From Eubacterium sp. CAG:786 (GTDB taxonomy: Bacteria; Bacillota; Clostridia; Oscillospirales; Ruminococcaceae): a stretch of DNA of 22,827 nt. The position numbers and the translations under genes were made by a program. Below the pieces are notes generated by a model that saw only the letters and a program-made list of their open reading frames with translations, searched no databases and was not told the DNA's origin. The stretch covers positions 35,889 through 58,715 of the forward strand of contig HF989520.1 in NCBI GenBank assembly GCA_000432175.1. Reading direction: 5' to 3'. Position 1 is the first letter of the stretch. Every line of letters begins with the position of its first letter. Positions 1-7,673 of this stretch are shown here, one piece after another.

Positions 1-23
1 TCTCCCAGATGAGCTAAATCCGC
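1..23 (-). tRNA. tRNA, 5' part only (cut by window edge)
   Basis: Read on the minus strand this begins GCGGATT-TA-GCTC, which fits a 7-base acceptor arm, the U8-A9 spacer and the start of a D arm with GGGA in the loop. The anticodon lies outside the window, so the amino acid cannot be assigned. It is the last visible gene of the tRNA operon, 4 bases downstream of tRNA-Asp. Confidence 0.75.
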
Positions 24-27
24 ATAC

Positions 28-104
28 TGGCGACCTGGATGGGACTCGAACCCACGACCTCCGCCGTGACAGGGCGGCGTTCTAACCAACTGAACTACCA
101 GGCC
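28..104 (-). tRNA. tRNA-Asp (anticodon GTC)
   Basis: Full cloverleaf on the minus strand: acceptor GGCCTGG pairs with CCAGGTC, the anticodon stem CCGCC/GGCGG encloses the loop CTGTCAC with anticodon GTC, the T arm carries GGTTCGAGTCC, and the CCA end is encoded (bases 28-30). Length is 77 bases. Middle gene of the visible Val-Asp-(partial) tRNA operon. Confidence 0.96.
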
Positions 105-146
105 AATGGGAAAAGACCACTGGGTCTGAATTATCAAGAGAGAAAG

Positions 147-222
147 TGGTGGAAGTTATAGGGCTCGAACCTATGACCCTCTGCTTGTAAGGCAGATGCT
201 CTCCCAGCTGAGCTAAACTTCC
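147..222 (-). tRNA. tRNA-Val (anticodon TAC)
   Basis: Minus-strand cloverleaf: acceptor GGAAGTT/AACTTCC with discriminator A and encoded CCA (147-149), anticodon stem TCTGC/GCAGA with loop CTTACAA giving anticodon TAC, and a normal T arm with GGTTCGAGCCC. Length 76 bases. It is the first gene after the promoter at 283-311. Confidence 0.96.
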
Positions 223-282
223 ACATTTAGAAATCGCTTTTCGTTTTCGTTTCGTTTGTGTCTCTCGTCAAGCGACTTCTAT

Positions 283-311
283 ATTATACACTCAAAAACC
301 CGATTTGTCAA
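283..311 (-). promoter_or_regulatory. sigma-A promoter of the tRNA operon
   Basis: On the minus strand TTGACA (306-311), a 17-base spacer and TATAAT (283-288) match the consensus exactly. It lies 60 bases upstream of tRNA-Val and points leftward, as expected for a strong stable-RNA promoter. Confidence 0.9.
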
Positions 312-330
312 GCGTTTTTTGAAAAAAAGT

Positions 331-1212
331 TTAATTTTTTTGTTCTTTGAGCAACTTGCTTATTTCGGCTGTTGAAAACTCATATTTCTTATTGCAGAAG
401 TGACAACAAACCTCTACATTTTCGCCCTCTTTTTCGAGTTTTTCAAGTTCCTGCTTGCCCAGGCTGGCCAGAATTCTCTCAGTCCTCTCTCTTGAACAGT
501 CGCAATAATATTGCGCATTCCACTGATCAAGTATTTCTCCACCGAGTCCCTCCAGTGCATTTACTGCAAGCTCCTCTGGTTTCAGTCCTTTTTCCAGCTG
601 GCCGGTTATGCTCTCCATCTTTTTCAGATTATCTTCAATAACCGCGACCGCTTTGTCCTGTACAGGCGGAACAAGCTGAAGCATATATCCTCCAGCAGCC
701 CTGACTGTCGCATCGTCATTAAAGACAATACCCAGCGCGCAGACTGTAGGTATCTGCTCACTTATAGAGTAATACGCCGTGATATCCTCTGCTATATTGC
801 CGGAAGCAAGCGGGATCTGCCCGATATACGGCTCTTTCAGTCCCATATCCTTGACTACTGTGAGGAACCCGTCCCTGCCAACGCACGCAGGGACGTCAAG
901 TCCCCCGTCCGGGCGAAGCGCGACCTGCGCATGCGGATCCCCCGCGCAGCACTTAACGTTTCCGCGGTAATCCGCAACAACGGTCAGCGTGCCGCAGGGA
1001 CCACCGCCGTTAACACGGAGCGTCATGGTATCGCCCTCATTCTTTAAAAGAGCGCCCATTATCGAACCTGCAGTGCACATTCTGCCAAGCGCGGCGGTCA
1101 CCACCGGACTTGTTCCGTGCATTTTCTGCATTTCCCTTACAATATCTGTAGAATCTATCGCCGAACATAAAACGCTGCCGTCCTCTGACAGCGCCCTGAC
1201 TATCTTACCCAT
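331..1212 (-). CDS. hslO: Hsp33 redox-regulated holdase chaperone
   Basis: The 293-residue protein has the size and sequence of HslO (Hsp33), a cytoplasmic chaperone that is switched on by oxidation and unfolding of its C-terminal zinc-binding region. The C-terminus shows the expected zinc ligands: a CxC at Cys237/Cys239 and a CxxC at Cys270/Cys273. The N-terminal domain carries the usual run RVNGGGPCGTLTVVAD. The start ATG is preceded by GGAG at suitable spacing. It is the last gene of a leftward operon, 37 bases after the methyltransferase stop, presumably read from the promoter at 2371-2399. No strong terminator is visible after it, only an A-tract/T-tract pair around 319-345. Family assignment is firm; operon membership is inferred from spacing. 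Confidence 0.95.
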   Translation of the reverse strand: MGKIVRALSEDGSVLCSAIDSTDIVREMQKMHGTSPVVTAALGRMCTAGSIMGALLKNEGDTMTLRVNGGGPCGTLTVVADYRGNVKCCAGDPHAQVALRPDGGLDVPACVGRDGFLTVVKDMGLKEPYIGQIPLASGNIAEDITAYYSISEQIPTVCALGIVFNDDATVRAAGGYMLQLVPPVQDKAVAVIEDNLKKMESITGQLEKGLKPEELAVNALEGLGGEILDQWNAQYYCDCSRERTERILASLGKQELEKLEKEGENVEVCCHFCNKKYEFSTAEISKLLKEQKN

Positions 1213-1249
1213 TCTGTATCTCCATTATATTCTTAATTATAAGATAATG

Positions 1250-1990
1250 TTACTGCTTTCTGGCGCAGAACATCAGTTTATCGCTTTTGTCTGTCGGCTC
1301 TCTGTCGGTGAGGTATTCACGCACCTCCGGCACGTCAAAGCCCGCATTCTCCAGCATCTGAACAAATTCTTCCTGCGCGAAGGCGATCTCGCGGAAACTT
1401 TCTTCCACCCGCTCGTAAAGCCCGTCGTCCCCCTCGACGAAAATATCAAGGGAAATATCTATTCCGTTATCCGTCGGGGAAAAATCGTTCTGCCACACGC
1501 AGTAAACGCCGTCTATGTCATAAACGAACACCTGATCTGCCAGTATCATTTCGTGCTTATATATAGTATTCACATCGAACAGCAGCAGACCGCCCTTACG
1601 CAGATTGAGCGCGGCGGCTCTGAAGAACTTCTCAATATCAGCCCTGCTGTCAAGATGATTTACACTGTCGAGGGTGGAAATTATCACGTCCGCCTCGCCG
1701 TAAAAATCAAGCTCCGGCATCGGCTGGCAGATATACTGTACGCCGTCGTGCGGCTTGTTCATGGCCTGCGAAAGCATATCCGGTGAAGCGTCAGCGCCGA
1801 TAACATCGTAGCCTTTGGCAGCCATTCGCGCAGTCAGATTACCCGTGCCGCAGCCGGCGTCCGCAAGGAAGTTCACCTCACCCTCGCCAAATTTCTTTAT
1901 TTTTGCGTCGTAGTAGTCAGCAATGCGGTCGTATGGCACATTCTCGGTAAGCTGGTCGTAAACCTGCGCGAAAAAACCGTAACCAGCCAT
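1250..1990 (-). CDS. class I SAM-dependent methyltransferase
   Basis: This 246-residue soluble protein has the Rossmann-fold methyltransferase motif I LADAGCGTGNLTARMA near residue 41, followed by the acidic residue of motif II (VIGADAS) and a motif IV-like VIISTLDSVNHL. It resembles the small methyltransferases that accompany yerC in many Firmicutes, but the substrate cannot be told from the sequence. Its ATG overlaps the yerC stop by one base (TAATG), which indicates translational coupling. The gene sits between yerC and hslO in one leftward operon. Confidence 0.88.
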   Translation of the reverse strand: MAGYGFFAQVYDQLTENVPYDRIADYYDAKIKKFGEGEVNFLADAGCGTGNLTARMAAKGYDVIGADASPDMLSQAMNKPHDGVQYICQPMPELDFYGEADVIISTLDSVNHLDSRADIEKFFRAAALNLRKGGLLLFDVNTIYKHEMILADQVFVYDIDGVYCVWQNDFSPTDNGIDISLDIFVEGDDGLYERVEESFREIAFAQEEFVQMLENAGFDVPEVREYLTDREPTDKSDKLMFCARKQ

Positions 1991-2280
1991 TACTTTTCAT
2001 CTTCCTCCATACGGTCGAATACTATCTGATATCCACCCGCAGCCTGATAGTTCAGCGTCTTGTTGACTCTTGAGATGGTCGCGGTGCTGGCTCCGGTCAT
2101 TTTCACAATGTCGTTGTATACGCAGTTCTCGGTGAGAAGCTTCGCGACATGCAGCCGCTGAGAGATAGCCTTGAGCTCCTGCGGAGTGCACAGATCCTCA
2201 AAAAACGCATAGCACTCGTCAACCGTCTTGAGCGAAAGCACTGCCTTGAACAGATAATCCATATTATCGTCTTTTTTCAT
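1990..2280 (-). CDS. yerC: YerC/YecD family TrpR-like DNA-binding protein
   Basis: This small helical protein belongs to the YerC/YecD group of TrpR-like regulators. The signature GASTATISRVNKTLNY near the C-terminus is the recognition-helix region. A longer open frame exists upstream to 2352, but the start at 2280 gives 96 residues, the usual family length, and has GGAGG five bases upstream, while the upstream ATG at 2292 has no ribosome site. First gene of the leftward yerC-methyltransferase-hslO operon. The regulatory target is unknown; the name rests on family resemblance only. Confidence 0.88.
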   Translation of the reverse strand: MKKDDNMDYLFKAVLSLKTVDECYAFFEDLCTPQELKAISQRLHVAKLLTENCVYNDIVKMTGASTATISRVNKTLNYQAAGGYQIVFDRMEEDEK

Positions 2281-2370
2281 GTTGACCTCCATATATAAAG
2301 GGGTATGCGGAAAAGCGGACTGCCTTTCCAATATAACAGCAAACGCAAACACGCTCCTGTTTCCTTATCT

Positions 2371-2399
2371 ATTTTACCATATCAAAGCGTAAAAGTCAA
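2371..2399 (-). promoter_or_regulatory. promoter of the yerC-methyltransferase-hslO operon
   Basis: Minus strand TTGACT (2394-2399), 17-base spacer, TAAAAT (2371-2376). It lies about 90 bases upstream of the chosen yerC start and faces it. Confidence 0.82.
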
Positions 2400-2417
2400 T
2401 ACTTTTGACCCCTAAAG

Positions 2418-2575
2418 TGCAAAATATTGGGTCAAATGCAAAAGTAAATGCAAAAAAGCGGAAAGCGGCGACATAAAAAACCATGAAAAAAGCAAATAGA
2501 ACAAAGGAAAAAAGCAAAAACGGTAAATGCAGCGAAAAACGAGCGCAGCAGTGCTAAGGTCAAATGCAAAATATT
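2418..2575. repeat. AAATGCA-bearing A-rich intergenic repeats
   Basis: A 14-base direct repeat GGTCAAATGCAAAA occurs at 2430-2443 and 2558-2571. The shorter word AAATGCA occurs at least four times between 2434 and 2570, and TGCAAAATATT is at both 2418-2428 and 2565-2575. They lie between the divergent promoters of yerC and the BrxD-like gene. They could be operator sites or just low-complexity A-rich DNA; no protein gene is visible here. Confidence 0.5.
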
Positions 2576-2604
2576 ATCTGCGCATTATTCACCACATATT
2601 CTGA

Positions 2605-2633
2605 TTGATTTTTTTATAATAATGTGATACAAT
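2605..2633 (+). promoter_or_regulatory. promoter of the BrxD-like gene
   Basis: TTGATT (2605-2610), 17-base spacer, TACAAT (2628-2633). The predicted start point near 2640 leaves almost no leader before the ATG at 2646, which supports the second start at 2670. Confidence 0.78.
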
Positions 2634-2669
2634 AGAAAGATAGACATGAACATGGTGGAGGTAGATAAA

Positions 2670-3989
2670 ATGGCAGTGGCAGTACCAAAGCGCATAGCAT
2701 CTGGAATAATCAACGCACTCAAAGGCGGCGTAGTGCCGCGCACGGGTCTTGGTTATATTGCCGTCGGCAGGACAGCCGAGATAAACGCGCTGCTCCACGA
2801 TGTGGACATCACCGAAGAGGGAGGCGCGTTCTTCCGGTTTATTGTAGGGCGTTACGGCAGCGGAAAGAGCTTCATGCTGCAGATGATGCGCCAGCACCTG
2901 ATGGACAGGGGCTTTGTGACTGCAGACGCCGACCTTTCCCCGGAACGCAGGCTGATGGGAACAAAAGGTCAGGGGCTTGCAACCTACCGCGAGCTCATGC
3001 GGAACATGAGCGTGCGCACAAAACCGGACGGAGGCGCGCTGCCGCTCATTCTTGAGAAGTGGATAACCGGCGTGCGCACGGACATAGTTGCCGAGGGCAC
3101 CAGCCCTGACGACCCTTTCTTTGACGCAGCCGTTGAGAAGAAGATATATACCCGTATCAGCAGCCTTGAGGACATGGTGCACGGATTTGATTTTGCCCGC
3201 GTGATAAACGCGTACCACAAGGCATACACAGCCGGCAACGAAGAAAAGGCGTCCTGCGCGGTGCGCTGGCTCAGGGGCGAATATTCCACCAAGACTGAAG
3301 CAAAGCAGGATCTCGGCGTCAACGTGATAATCACCGACGACAACTGGTACGACTATATCAAGCTGCTGACGGCTTTCTTTGTGAGCGCTGGTTACAAGGG
3401 CTTCGTGATAATGATAGACGAACTGGTGAATATAATGAAGATACCGCATGCCGTCACCCGTCAGTACAATTACGAAAAGATACTGATGATGTACAACGAC
3501 GTCATGCAGGGCAAAGCTTCCCACCTGGGCGTAATAATGGGCGGAACGCCCCAGTGCATAGAGGACACCCGACGCGGTATATTCAGCTACGACGCGCTGC
3601 GTTCCAGGCTTGAACGCGGGCGCTTTGCCACCGATGAAACCCACGATATGCTTGCGCCGATAATCAAGCTGCAGCCTCTCTCCTACGAGGAAATGACAGT
3701 ACTGACTGAAAAGCTTGCCGAGATACACGCAGGGCTGTACAATTACCCCTGCCGTCTGACGCTGGAGGACCGCATATACTTTATTAAAGCGGAATACGGC
3801 AGAGTTGGCGCGGACACCAACATCACCCCGCGCGAAATGATACGCGATTTCATCGAGCTGCTGAACATAGCCATGCAGAACCCGGACAAGAGCGTTGCGC
3901 AGCTGATGGGTGAGGAAAGCTTCGAGTATTCCGCACCGGAGGGCGCCCCTGAAGAGAAGAACGACGGCTTTGAGGATTTCGAACTGTAA
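2670..3989 (+). CDS. BrxD-like P-loop ATPase (BREX ATP-binding family, DUF2791)
   Basis: The 439-residue protein reads like the BrxC/BrxD ATP-binding family (Pfam DUF2791) of phage-defence BREX systems. The Walker A is GRYGSGKS at residues 60-67 and the Walker B is VIMIDE ending at Asp250/Glu251, followed by a sensor-like IMGGTPQCIED near residue 294. The length fits stand-alone BrxD rather than the much longer BrxC/PglY. The start at 2670 is chosen because GGTGGAGG ends 8 bases before it; an in-frame ATG at 2646 lies almost at the transcription start. It has its own promoter and a hairpin terminator, so it is probably monocistronic. No PglX methyltransferase or PglZ phosphatase is in the window; the only plausible partner is the helicase at 8467. 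The family call is from recognition and is fairly firm; a defence role is inference. Confidence 0.82.
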   Translation: MAVAVPKRIASGIINALKGGVVPRTGLGYIAVGRTAEINALLHDVDITEEGGAFFRFIVGRYGSGKSFMLQMMRQHLMDRGFVTADADLSPERRLMGTKGQGLATYRELMRNMSVRTKPDGGALPLILEKWITGVRTDIVAEGTSPDDPFFDAAVEKKIYTRISSLEDMVHGFDFARVINAYHKAYTAGNEEKASCAVRWLRGEYSTKTEAKQDLGVNVIITDDNWYDYIKLLTAFFVSAGYKGFVIMIDELVNIMKIPHAVTRQYNYEKILMMYNDVMQGKASHLGVIMGGTPQCIEDTRRGIFSYDALRSRLERGRFATDETHDMLAPIIKLQPLSYEEMTVLTEKLAEIHAGLYNYPCRLTLEDRIYFIKAEYGRVGADTNITPREMIRDFIELLNIAMQNPDKSVAQLMGEESFEYSAPEGAPEEKNDGFEDFEL

Positions 3990-3999
3990 ACTCAAACAA

Positions 4000-4016
4000 G
4001 GTTTTTAGAGGTGACC
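4000..4016 (+). repeat. solo copy of the MITE right end
   Basis: GGTTTTTAGAGGTGACC here is identical to the right end of the MITE at 4619-4635 and in the same orientation. It starts 10 bases after the BrxD-like stop codon. No matching left end is seen nearby, so it may be a remnant of an older copy. Confidence 0.6.
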
Positions 4017-4024
4017 ATACGTAT

Positions 4025-4055
4025 ATCCCGTTCTGATTTCGCCAGAGCGGGATTT
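4025..4055 (+). terminator. probable terminator after the BrxD-like gene
   Basis: ATCCCG (4025-4030) pairs with CGGGAT (4048-4053), with inner CTG/CAG pairs, followed by a short TTT. The weak T-run makes termination efficiency uncertain. Confidence 0.55.
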
Positions 4056-4283
4056 CTCATATGTGCATTTTTGTGATATTTGCCGAAAAGAATACTCTCA
4101 GTTATTGTTTACAGGGAACAAAAACCGACGTATTTCAGCGGCGCAGTTGGTCAATTTTCACAAACCGGACACATAATTATACATATTATGCCATTAAAGG
4201 ATAGAAAACACTAAATACTAATCAAACTGGCGCCGTGGTTTTTGTGGGGTTTGCACGAAAAAAATAAATCTTCCAAAAACTTA

Positions 4284-4312
4284 TTGACAAATCCGATAAA
4301 TCACGGTATAAT
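4284..4312 (+). promoter_or_regulatory. consensus promoter of a small RNA unit
   Basis: TTGACA (4284-4289), 17-base spacer, TATAAT (4307-4312), a perfect sigma-A match. No open reading frame with a ribosome site follows before the terminator at 4428-4450. Confidence 0.85.
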
Positions 4313-4318
4313 ATAGAC

Positions 4319-4450
4319 AAATAAAGGGACAGAGTTAATTCAATCTCCGTTCATTTGTTTTGTTTAGTTGTCTCCTTTCTTTTGTTCTACACATAATGAT
4401 CATTTCACTTTGCAGACATCTGCACCCGACCCGCAAGGGTCATTTTTTTT
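4319..4450 (+). ncRNA. putative small regulatory RNA, about 130 nt
   Basis: A consensus promoter and a strong intrinsic terminator bracket about 130 bases that carry no credible reading frame. The 5' segment around 4315-4325 can pair with TTTAGTTGTCT (4363-4373) with one mismatch, TGCAG/CTGCA forms a small hairpin at 4411-4424, and the 3' end is the terminator hairpin. Between these is an unpaired pyrimidine tract whose TCCTTTCTTTT (4373-4383) is the complement of a Shine-Dalgarno sequence. I do not recognise it as 6S RNA, SRP RNA, tmRNA or RNase P. Existence as a transcript is inferred from the two signals; function is unknown. Confidence 0.6.
4428..4450 (+). terminator. intrinsic terminator of the small RNA unit
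   Basis: GACCC, tetraloop GCAA, GGGTC, then A and eight T residues (4443-4450). Confidence 0.88.
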
Positions 4451-4473
4451 GCCCGTATCTCATAGTTTAAATA

Positions 4474-4635
4474 GGTAACCTCTAAAAACCGGGACACGAG
4501 CAGATTTCGTACATGACTTATATCAGATGCTAGGCGTCAAACCGCAGTAATACTGTATGTATTTCAAGGTTTGACAACGACGCAGATGATATAAGTCATA
4601 GAAATCTGCCGTGAAGGAGGTTTTTAGAGGTGACC
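4474..4635. mobile_element. 162-bp hairpin MITE with AATA target duplication
   Basis: The terminal inverted repeats are GGTAACCTCTAAAAACC on the left and GGTTTTTAGAGGTGACC on the right, with one mismatch. The inner sequence continues as an imperfect palindrome: CAGATTTC and GACTTATATCA on the left reappear inverted on the right, then GTCAAACC/GGTTTGAC, then CAGTAATACTG at the tip. AATA flanks it on both sides (4470-4473 and 4636-4639), fitting a 4-base target duplication. No transposase is encoded, so it must be mobilised in trans if still active. It sits between the small RNA unit and the transglutaminase promoter. Confidence 0.72.
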
Positions 4636-4669
4636 AATAGTAAATGCCTGATGATTTCCCCGTGATTTA

Positions 4670-4698
4670 TTGACAACCCGGGGCATAACTGGTATAAT
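4670..4698 (+). promoter_or_regulatory. promoter of the transglutaminase-like gene
   Basis: TTGACA (4670-4675), 17-base spacer, TATAAT (4693-4698). This perfect promoter begins 34 bases beyond the MITE and rules out the long open frame's TTG at 4670 as a start codon. Confidence 0.9.
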
Positions 4699-4747
4699 AT
4701 TTATAAATAAGAATACACAGTCTTATCACTGGAAAGGAAAATGCACC

Positions 4748-6328
4748 ATGAAACAGCGTATAATCAGCGCCGCTCTCGCAGCAGTTATATCAGCAGGCGT
4801 ATTCAGCGCGCCGGCGCAGGAAATCATTGGCTCGTCCGCAGTGGTTTATGCGGCTTCTGCAGTATCGGCACCGTCGGTTTCGCGCAAACCTGGCAGCTAT
4901 ACCAGTTCGGCTTCCCTCTCGGTCAAGCTGACAACAAGCACCCCCGGCGCAGTTATATATTACAGCACCGGCAGCAGCTACAAGAAGTACACAAAGGCGA
5001 TAAAGCTCACCAAAAACACTACCCTTAAATGCTACGCAGAAAAGGACGGCGTAAAGAGCGCGGTAAAGGCATACAAGTACAAGCTTTGCCCCAAGGTGAC
5101 TTTCTCACCCGAAGAAGGGGAATTCGACGACGCGCTGACCGTCAAGCTTTCCTCCAAAGCTTCCGGGGTGACTTATTACTACACCCTCGACGGAAAGAAG
5201 CCCACCACCTCCTCACGCAAGTACACCAGCAGCGGCATCAAAATAGAGCGCACATCAACTCTTCGCGTAATGGCGGTCAAGAGCAGGTGGACCAGCAAGT
5301 ACTACACCAAGGAATACACGATATCAGGCTCGTCCGATCTTTCAGGCGAAAGTATCCTTGACGATTACAAGAGCAAATACGCCTACAACACCCTGACTTC
5401 CTCGCAGAAGCAGGTATACGCAAAGCTTTTCGAAGCCGCGGCAGCCCACGCTGACAAGGCAGACCTCACCGGAATAAACGTGACCACAAGCGAGATCGAC
5501 GACATCTACTGGGCGTTCGATTACGACAACCCGCAGTTCTTCTGGCTTGCGAACGGCTACAGGTACACCACCAGAAACGGCCGCGTGATAGGAATTACTA
5601 TGGTATATTCCCGCACCGTATCCGAGATGAACAACATCAAGCCGAAATTCGATGCCGCAGCGCAGAAGATAATCGACAAGGCTCTGCAGGAGGACGACCT
5701 GTTTGAGCGCGTAAAGGTGCTCCATGACGCGATAACCGACATGACAGAATATACGCTGAGCGGTCCGTCGTACATATCCGAGGCAGACGGTCCCCTGGTT
5801 TATGGCAAGGCGCTGTGCGAGGGCTATTCCAAGGCGTTCATGTACCTCTGCCAGTCTGTGGGCATTCCCTGCATATGCGTCGCAGGAACCGGCAACGGCG
5901 AAAAGCACATGTGGAACATGCTACAGCTTGACGGCGAATGGTACAACATGGACGTCACCTGGGACGACGACGGGGATTACAATTACTTCTGCATACCCAC
6001 CAGCCAGCTGACTATCGACCACCGCTTCAATAATCCGTTCACCGTACCCTCTGCCACCGCGACGAAGTACACCTACACCTCCGCAATGGGATTTACGGTA
6101 TACAACACCCTCAACGAAGCCTATAACGGCCTTGTGGAGCAGGCTTCCGCGAACTGGTGCAACGGCGAATACACAACAACCATTTATGTTAAGGACGGGC
6201 TGATGAATTCGCTCATCAAGAAAATCAAAAGTTCAACCTTCACCAGCGACCTCCGCGCAAATGGCTGTAATGCAAGATCATGGTCTGCAAACTATTCCGA
6301 CCGTGCTATCACAATAACGCTCTCCTGA
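4748..6328 (+). CDS. secreted transglutaminase-like protein with two chitobiase-type repeats
   Basis: The 526-residue protein begins with a signal peptide (MKQR, then a hydrophobic stretch to about residue 20). Residues about 42-112 and 115-192 are two repeats of the chitobiase/beta-hexosaminidase C-terminal type (CHB_HEX_C-like), the second with TYYYTLDGKKPTTSSRKY. A helical linker leads into a transglutaminase/protease-like core with the papain-type triad visible as Cys357 (GKALCEGYSKAF), His387 (EKHMWNM) and Asp402 (YNMDVTWDD). The C-terminal 100 residues are not recognised. The start ATG at 4748 follows GGAAAGGAAA (4731-4740). Such proteins act outside the cell, as peptidases or cross-linkers on wall or host material; the substrate is not known. 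It is monocistronic, and the next gene converges on it two bases after the stop. Confidence 0.85.
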   Translation: MKQRIISAALAAVISAGVFSAPAQEIIGSSAVVYAASAVSAPSVSRKPGSYTSSASLSVKLTTSTPGAVIYYSTGSSYKKYTKAIKLTKNTTLKCYAEKDGVKSAVKAYKYKLCPKVTFSPEEGEFDDALTVKLSSKASGVTYYYTLDGKKPTTSSRKYTSSGIKIERTSTLRVMAVKSRWTSKYYTKEYTISGSSDLSGESILDDYKSKYAYNTLTSSQKQVYAKLFEAAAAHADKADLTGINVTTSEIDDIYWAFDYDNPQFFWLANGYRYTTRNGRVIGITMVYSRTVSEMNNIKPKFDAAAQKIIDKALQEDDLFERVKVLHDAITDMTEYTLSGPSYISEADGPLVYGKALCEGYSKAFMYLCQSVGIPCICVAGTGNGEKHMWNMLQLDGEWYNMDVTWDDDGDYNYFCIPTSQLTIDHRFNNPFTVPSATATKYTYTSAMGFTVYNTLNEAYNGLVEQASANWCNGEYTTTIYVKDGLMNSLIKKIKSSTFTSDLRANGCNARSWSANYSDRAITITLS

Positions 6329-6329
6329 T

Positions 6330-7040
6330 CTACTGAATGCACCTCAGGGCGCATTCCACCAGGGCGCACGCGGCAACCACCCCGAACCATATCAGGAACC
6401 TCAGGGTGTATTCCCCCGCAGCCGGGGAGTCCGCTACGACCCCGCGCCTGGCAGAAACCAGTTCCAGCAGCTGCCCTGACATCATGCGCGAAGTACCCGC
6501 GCCGAGTGCTACGGCAACGGCGATCCCGGCAGCGGGAACAACAAGAAATGCGGCGTTCATACCGGCAGAAAATGCTGCGGTGAGCGCCGCACCTGTTCCA
6601 AGGCCGCAGACTAACGGCGCAGCCCACACGAACAGCCACCCCAGCGCGAAGTAACCGCATATGTACTCAGCCAGCAGGAACGCTCCACCCCACAATATAC
6701 GATAAACGAGCAGTCCTGCGAAGTCGCCGGAACGGCACAGCAGGCTGCCGGAAAGATCAGCGCCCTCCGGCAGGGTCATCGCGAAATACGCACCCGCAGC
6801 GGCGCCTGCCAGCGCAAGCATCAGCTGCGAAAACGGTATCCGCGAACGCCTGCGTACCGCAGCCCTGCGCATTGCAGAGCCGGAGCGCGGAAGTTCATCG
6901 GTATCATCATCGCCGCTGTCCGGCTGCATTCCGGGTATACTTACTACGGGCGAATGCACGGTTTTTTCGCTGTCGTCATCGGCTTTGGGCAGCTGACGTC
7001 CGGTATAGATATCAGGTTCGAGCAGTATCGTGTTTTCCAT
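6330..7040 (-). CDS. integral membrane protein, possibly SpoIIM-like
   Basis: The chosen start gives 236 residues and is preceded by GGAG eight bases upstream. A longer frame to 7322 overlaps the divergent gene at 7145 and has cysteine/arginine-rich sequence unlike a real N-terminus. The first 70 residues are hydrophilic and acidic, ending in a basic cluster MRRAAVRRRSR, followed by five or six hydrophobic segments. The pattern of short helices around a Trp-Ala-Pro turn faintly resembles SpoIIM (DUF95), but I cannot assert that. It converges on the transglutaminase-like gene and diverges from the 7145 cluster. Confidence 0.65.
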   Translation of the reverse strand: MENTILLEPDIYTGRQLPKADDDSEKTVHSPVVSIPGMQPDSGDDDTDELPRSGSAMRRAAVRRRSRIPFSQLMLALAGAAAGAYFAMTLPEGADLSGSLLCRSGDFAGLLVYRILWGGAFLLAEYICGYFALGWLFVWAAPLVCGLGTGAALTAAFSAGMNAAFLVVPAAGIAVAVALGAGTSRMMSGQLLELVSARRGVVADSPAAGEYTLRFLIWFGVVAACALVECALRCIQ

Positions 7041-7144
7041 GGCATATTCTCCAAAGCATGTGATCTGGTGGTTCTGCTCAAATAATATGCACTGCGGACA
7101 AGTATTATTCAGAGTTTCCCTGGCACGTCCGCAATGGAGGGACA

Positions 7145-7663
7145 ATGAAAACAAATGAAAATTCCGCTCTCGGCAGGGTGCTTGCGATATCACGCGAAGC
7201 CTATTCTGCAGTAGCCGAGGGAATGCCCGACGTGAACCGCGTTGCACTGCTGGACGCAGTTTCCGCAGCGCTGTCGCACTACAACAACAGCGAAAAGCCG
7301 CTGGCAAAATGCATGCGCGCATTCCGTGCGGAACTCAGGCGCGCCGGGAAACCGTTCTGGCAAAAGGTGAAGCCGCAGTTTTCCCCGCTGATCCCCCCCA
7401 TGGAATTCGACCCGGAAAAAGCAGCCGCGCATATCCCCGCGATAATATACGGCAACGACCAGATATGCGCAAAGCTTGTCAACGGCGAGGAAAAGAAAGC
7501 GCGTTCCATGGCTGACGCGATGAAGAACTACCCCGGCTTTCTCTGCGGAGAATTCGAGGCGCTCACCCCCGAACAGTTCTACGACCTGGTTTTCGGTTAT
7601 TATCCAAAGCTATTTGAAGAACCGTTCATGGAAGAAATGAGATACAAATTTACAAACAAGTGA
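7145..7663 (+). CDS. hypothetical protein, 172 residues
   Basis: I do not recognise this gene. It is a soluble, mainly helical protein without signal peptide, membrane segments or cysteine motif. It has a basic middle (FRAELRRAGKPFWQKVKPQF) and an acidic, aromatic C-terminus (EALTPEQFYDLVFGYYPKLFEEPF). GGAGGG five bases before the ATG makes the start secure. It is the first gene of a tight rightward cluster, ten bases before the Dabb gene and upstream of the DNA glycosylase and helicase genes, so a nucleic-acid-related role is possible by context only. Confidence 0.75.
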   Translation: MKTNENSALGRVLAISREAYSAVAEGMPDVNRVALLDAVSAALSHYNNSEKPLAKCMRAFRAELRRAGKPFWQKVKPQFSPLIPPMEFDPEKAAAHIPAIIYGNDQICAKLVNGEEKKARSMADAMKNYPGFLCGEFEALTPEQFYDLVFGYYPKLFEEPFMEEMRYKFTNK

Positions 7664-7673
7664 GGTAACAAAA

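Noticed and set aside
2589..3995. Long 468-residue open frame on the minus strand opposite the BrxD-like gene
   Set aside because: It has no ribosome site, its His/Val/Arg-rich composition is typical of an antisense shadow, and the plus strand encodes a recognisable family with Walker motifs.
4319..4450. Small RNA as 6S RNA, SRP RNA, or a CRISPR tracrRNA
   Set aside because: It lacks the long bulged duplex of 6S RNA and the conserved SRP loop, and there is no CRISPR repeat or cas gene in the window.
4670..4747. Upstream extension of the transglutaminase-like gene to a TTG at 4670
   Set aside because: The TTG is part of the -35 box of a perfect promoter, and the signal peptide and ribosome site both fit the ATG at 4748.
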